From: Oscillospiraceae bacterium
GTDB taxonomy: Bacteria > Bacillota > Clostridia > Oscillospirales > CAG-272
Length of the DNA: 7,017 nucleotides
Assembly (NCBI GenBank): GCA_009788105.1
Contig: WQSD01000049.1
Location: 1,329 to 8,345, forward strand
Direction of reading: 5' to 3'
The translations under genes were made by a program, and so were the position numbers. Each line of letters begins with the position of its first letter. Position 1 is the stretch's first letter. The notes beneath the pieces are model-generated. The model worked only from the letters and a program-made list of their open reading frames with translations, searched no databases and was not told the origin of the DNA. Below are positions 5,601-7,017 of the stretch, one piece after another.

Positions 5601-7017
5601 CACTCTCACTTGGGATTCTGTTGTTGGAGCAACGAATTACCGCATTTACCACGGTGACGGCAGACTCGCCGGCGTGACCCAAGACACCAGCATCACCCTC
5701 CGTGGACTTGCGGAGAATACACCCTTCGTTTTTGTTGTTGTAGCAACATCCGCAGGAGGTGACTCTGCTCCCAGCAACCCTGCGAGCATTCACACCAACT
5801 ACGCCCCTCCTCTGCCGCCGACTGGCTTGACTGTCCGCAGTACTACCGACACCACCGCAAGCCTTGAATGGATACCAAACCCCTTGGCAACACAAGGTTA
5901 TCGCATTTACGCTAACGGCATTTTCCAAGGTTCAACCAATTCAGCTAACGAAACGACTTTCACCGTTACTGGGCTAAAATCAAACACTCAACACACCTTC
6001 ACAATCGTTGCTGTAGGAACAGGTGGGGCTTCTCCCGCCAGCCCCACAGCCACCGCATGGACACTTCCATCCGCACCGACAGATGGGGGTGCTGTTGACG
6101 TTACCCATCATTCTTTACGCTTGACATGGCGCGCCAGTTATGGTATAATCATCGGGTATCGCATATACTTAAACGGCACGATTTTCGGCACAACCGCGGG
6201 CAATGTGACCCATCTTGACATTCGTGACCTTGCTCCGCACACCCACCACAACTTCACAATCGTGGCGGTTGGCGCGGGAGGATATTCGCTTCACAGCAAC
6301 ATTATCCCCGTGCAAACTCGCTCTCGTCCGCCGGAAAATCTTCGTCACAACAATGTGAACCACAACTCCGCAACCCTTATTTGGGATGCGGTTGACGGTG
6401 CGGTTTCCTACCGTGTTTACGATGCCAACGGCAGGCTTCTTGGAACAACATACGACACAAGTCTTGCGGTTAGCGGGCTGATTCCAAACAGCCAGCAACT
6501 GCTGACCGTTGTCGCCGTGGACACCTTCGGCAACCCATCGGGTCACAGTATACCAACGGTTTTCCACACCCTCGTTGGAGCGGTGACGAACCTTTTATCT
6601 ACTGATGCGACCTCTAATTCTGCCCGCCTAACATGGCTTGCACCTCTCGGCGGGGCGACCGAATATCGCATTTATTTGAACGGAAATCTCATCTCAATCA
6701 CCCAAAATCGCCACTTCGATTTAGACAGCCTTGCGCCCAACACCCAGCATACCTTTGCCGTTCGTGCTGTGGGCTTTACGGGGGATTCGCTACTCACCAC
6801 TGAGGTGCAATTTTGGACTGCACCGCGTTATCCAAGCCCGATATATGCCCGCGATTTACGGCACAATTTCGTTGCTATCGAGTTCAGAAGTTCTGTCGGC
6901 GGTGCAAGCTACTACAGGCACTATTTGAACGGCAGATTCGTTGGTACAACGCAAAATGCGACTGGTGTTATGCGGTTTGATTTTACTGGCTTGCAAGAGA
7001 ATACCCTGTATACTCTG
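2602..7017 (+). CDS. Giant secreted Big2/SH3b/FN3 multidomain surface protein, C-terminus beyond window
   Basis: The frame is open without a stop for 1472 codons to the right edge, so the protein is larger still. Residues 1-39 form a Sec signal peptide: basic start (K2, K6, K8, R10), hydrophobic 11-31, and a likely cut after LGA at 39. Big2 domains follow at about 63-142, 145-231, 232-316, 317-403, 404-489 and 490-577. Each has the W-S-S-N...V/I-x-x-x-G-x-I-x...G-x-x-x-I-x-A pattern, and several are joined by a WPxP linker. An SH3b-like domain (580-645) and a seventh Big2 domain (684-766) come next. Two other beta-sandwich domains (767-876 and 877-984) and FN3 repeats from 986 to the end complete the visible part. 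Such proteins act outside the cell in adhesion or wall binding; no catalytic domain or anchor is visible, and either could lie beyond the window. The gene is divergent from the regulator and conjugation operon. Its function is inferred from domains only. Confidence 0.93.
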   Translation, partial: MKSTYKSKSRFLSFFLAIVMMLGTFSMLSFIDEATSLGANVGVNSPSNAFIPTSSDPNAPQFGITLDRADFYLTEIGDSVQLSASLSILNANAQEITWSSSDETIITVDQNGFITPVYPGTATITAMSVFGVYETVQITIPRPPVTSVEIGNRPANNEIIVDAPSHQLTVTVLPTFAYDREVEWVSSHPQYATVSPTGQLVAVTAGQTTITARTPNGTYDSFPLSVRYPLPASVVINYRPSGDTLVVDQVHALTSTVLPSNAVPREVTWSSSNHDIAVISSTGTITAIDAGTTTITATVGGIVTDSFELTVRWPFPQTITINNRPAGDRLIVGQSHTLGNIIHPPEAQPRVVEWNSSNTGVASINQYGTITPISAGTTTIRATVIGHPNVTQYFTLHVDWPAPTQVVVNNPPGVALIAGGSNHHLTATVHPLNAQPRTVRWYSTNPAVATVNVYTGAVTPNAQGDTVIIARVNNNVYATFVLNVVWPAPSGVYIWNLPAGNSMLIGERRSLQGYVLTSQAQPRWIEWTSSNPAVATIHPQTGEIHASRIPNLTPVTVTFTATAYGVSNSVQITIHPRQGWVSSQPGPQGAVNVRSSPVLSNFNPDNRLRHIFRGYMIWIIADANYDWWGFHASPQYVHKNYVSLTPLTPLSAILPAALYSIFDALDVEEQMSAMLNYLPNEYLVQVEVCRTEVTLPMFTTDRLTATVSPTPQSYGLITWSSANADVASVTADGTVTANMPGTAMIIGTIGPRSSVAIATVGTSLPPSTLAITHDVAIPHRFVSRRQPILLDTTITSNYYITSARAFIVRAETGAVVRSESTNFLGTKEFHLANSPVCRFLGIHFLPNGNFYFVLEATDQMGTQELQRTPFQVRTTDPIVWVNPPAIPTVITHGDEINLQGYLTSWTYVTNVRSYFINRDNNQQLQQFSQAVTAGQNIFQLASSVICENAIFANLLPGRYTFVIRGSNDYGEDLVVRYVHFFVVPQAPANLAVSGVNHEGVTLTWDSVVGATNYRIYHGDGRLAGVTQDTSITLRGLAENTPFVFVVVATSAGGDSAPSNPASIHTNYAPPLPPTGLTVRSTTDTTASLEWIPNPLATQGYRIYANGIFQGSTNSANETTFTVTGLKSNTQHTFTIVAVGTGGASPASPTATAWTLPSAPTDGGAVDVTHHSLRLTWRASYGIIIGYRIYLNGTIFGTTAGNVTHLDIRDLAPHTHHNFTIVAVGAGGYSLHSNIIPVQTRSRPPENLRHNNVNHNSATLIWDAVDGAVSYRVYDANGRLLGTTYDTSLAVSGLIPNSQQLLTVVAVDTFGNPSGHSIPTVFHTLVGAVTNLLSTDATSNSARLTWLAPLGGATEYRIYLNGNLISITQNRHFDLDSLAPNTQHTFAVRAVGFTGDSLLTTEVQFWTAPRYPSPIYARDLRHNFVAIEFRSSVGGASYYRHYLNGRFVGTTQNATGVMRFDFTGLQENTLYTL
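2788..4332 (+). repeat. Six tandem Big2 (bacterial Ig-like group 2) domains
   Basis: These encode residues 63-577 in units of about 80-88 residues. Recurring marks are an opening hydrophobic strand before NRPAG/NYRPSG/NNPPG-like turns, L-x-A/S-T-V-x-P in the middle, EWxSSN or TWSSSN, TGxITxxxAGTTTITA, and a closing L-x-V-x-W-P-x-P linker. The linker variants RYPLP, RWPFP, DWPAP and VWPAP mark the joints after units 2 to 5. Copies differ clearly at DNA and protein level, so this is an old, diverged array rather than a recent duplication. The domains probably form a rigid stalk. Confidence 0.9.
4339..4536 (+). other. SH3b-like domain within the surface protein
   Basis: Residues 580-645 contain GAVNVRSSP, a typical opening of bacterial SH3 domains. 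A later MIWIIADANYDWWGF strand pair and the closing YVHKNYVSL follow, as in SH3_3-type domains (N-V-R-S-x-P, then W, then G/N-Y-V). In other proteins such domains bind peptidoglycan or peptide ligands. Here it sits inside a Big2 array and is followed by about 35 residues of probable helix (651-680). Confidence 0.7.
4651..4899 (+). other. Seventh Big2 domain
   Basis: Residues 684-766 show the Big2 pattern again: LTATVSPTPQ, ITWSSANADVASV, TADGTVTANMPGTAMIIGTI. It is separated from the first six by the SH3b-like domain and a helical linker, and ends in a proline-containing LPPS joint. Confidence 0.8.
4900..5553 (+). other. Two consecutive beta-sandwich domains of clostridial exoprotein type
   Basis: Residues 767-876 and 877-984 share a layout. 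A strand precedes TITSNYYITSARAFIV or YLTSWTYVTNVRSYFI. A variable loop with an FxLA(N/S)S element follows (FHLANSPVC, FQLASSVIC), then I-x-F/A-x-x-L-P-x-G-x-(F/Y)-x-F-V-x-x-(A/G)-x-D and a last strand. From memory this resembles the I-T-S-V...L-x-x-G-T-Y...A-x-D modules next to wall hydrolases in clostridial secreted proteins. The family name is uncertain. Each copy has one cysteine at the equivalent site. Confidence 0.55.
5557..7017 (+). repeat. FN3 domain array, five full and one cut by the window end
   Basis: Fibronectin type III-like units begin near residues 986, 1068, 1156, 1242, 1325 and 1409, each about 81-88 residues. Each carries A/S-x-L-x-W in strand B and G-Y-R-I-Y-x-N-G or a close variant in strand C. 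The end is L-x-x-N-T-x-x-x-F-x-V-x-A-V-G, followed by a G-G or G-D turn. The YRIYLNG motif recurs in units 3 and 5. The sixth unit has weaker framework residues (IEFRSS in place of LTW) and stops at the window edge. FN3 arrays of this type serve as spacers or carbohydrate-proximal modules in secreted bacterial proteins. Confidence 0.9.
6121..6149 (+). promoter_or_regulatory. Perfect consensus promoter-like sequence inside the FN3 array
   Basis: TTGACA at 6121-6126, a 17-base spacer and TATAAT at 6144-6149 match the sigma-70 consensus at all 12 positions with the optimal spacing. TGG immediately before the -10 box gives an extended -10. It lies in sense orientation within the third FN3 unit, encoding LTWRASYGII. 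No well-placed Shine-Dalgarno plus start codon was found just downstream. The sequence is certain; activity is not. Confidence 0.5.

Noticed and set aside
2550..5928. Minus-strand open frames opposite the large surface gene (2550-2795, 2896-3354, 3358-3792, 4004-4240, 5194-5376, 5428-5928)
   Set aside because: They are shadows of the repeated, codon-biased plus-strand frame. They show no recognisable domains and no ribosome sites, and the plus frame is clearly coding throughout.
6169..6567. 132-residue minus-strand frame opposite FN3 units 3-4
   Set aside because: Same shadow effect; the plus strand here encodes clear FN3 repeats.
2788..7017. Big2 and FN3 arrays as a CRISPR or recent DNA tandem repeat
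   Set aside because: The repetition is at protein-fold level with diverged DNA; there are no short identical repeats with unique spacers.

Overview
The window looks like part of an integrative conjugative element, or a plasmid, in an anaerobic Gram-positive host, most likely a Clostridia-type Firmicute. The evidence is a VirD4/TraG coupling protein with the N-terminal signature of Tn1549/CTn-type elements, a DUF3991/Toprim primase-like gene of the kind found in such elements, a small Cro/CI regulator, strong GGAG-type Shine-Dalgarno sites, and a huge Sec-exported protein built from Big2, SH3b and FN3 domains. The species cannot be named from the sequence.

Left part (1-2396, minus strand): a compact leftward operon. 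The order of transcription is the Cro/CI regulator (start 2396), the DUF3991/Toprim protein (start 2169) and the VirD4/TraG coupling ATPase (GTG start 1228, running off the left edge). The last two genes overlap by 22 bases. The 3' end of the Toprim gene carries a tandem heptamer repeat (1274-1305) that is translated as part of an atypical C-terminal tail.

Middle (2397-2601): a divergent intergenic region of about 205 bases. It holds a near-consensus sigma-70 promoter (TTGACA, 18-base spacer, TATAAT) reading right. A perfect inverted repeat covers its -10 box and start point, and a small palindrome lies in the 5' leader. These are good candidate operator sites for the adjacent regulator.

Right part (2602-7017, plus strand): one open reading frame with no stop codon, 1472 codons visible and still open at the window end. 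It encodes a signal peptide, six Big2 domains, an SH3b-like domain, a seventh Big2 domain, two further beta-sandwich domains and at least five and a half FN3 domains. It is probably a secreted or cell-surface adhesin, or the binding-domain part of a wall-active protein whose C-terminus lies outside the window. A 12-of-12 consensus extended -10 promoter sequence lies inside its third FN3 repeat.

A plausible reading is that the conjugation module and a large surface protein are divergently expressed from one control region, with the small repressor-like protein setting the balance. A surface protein carried by a conjugative element could help mating-pair contact or host colonisation; this is inference.
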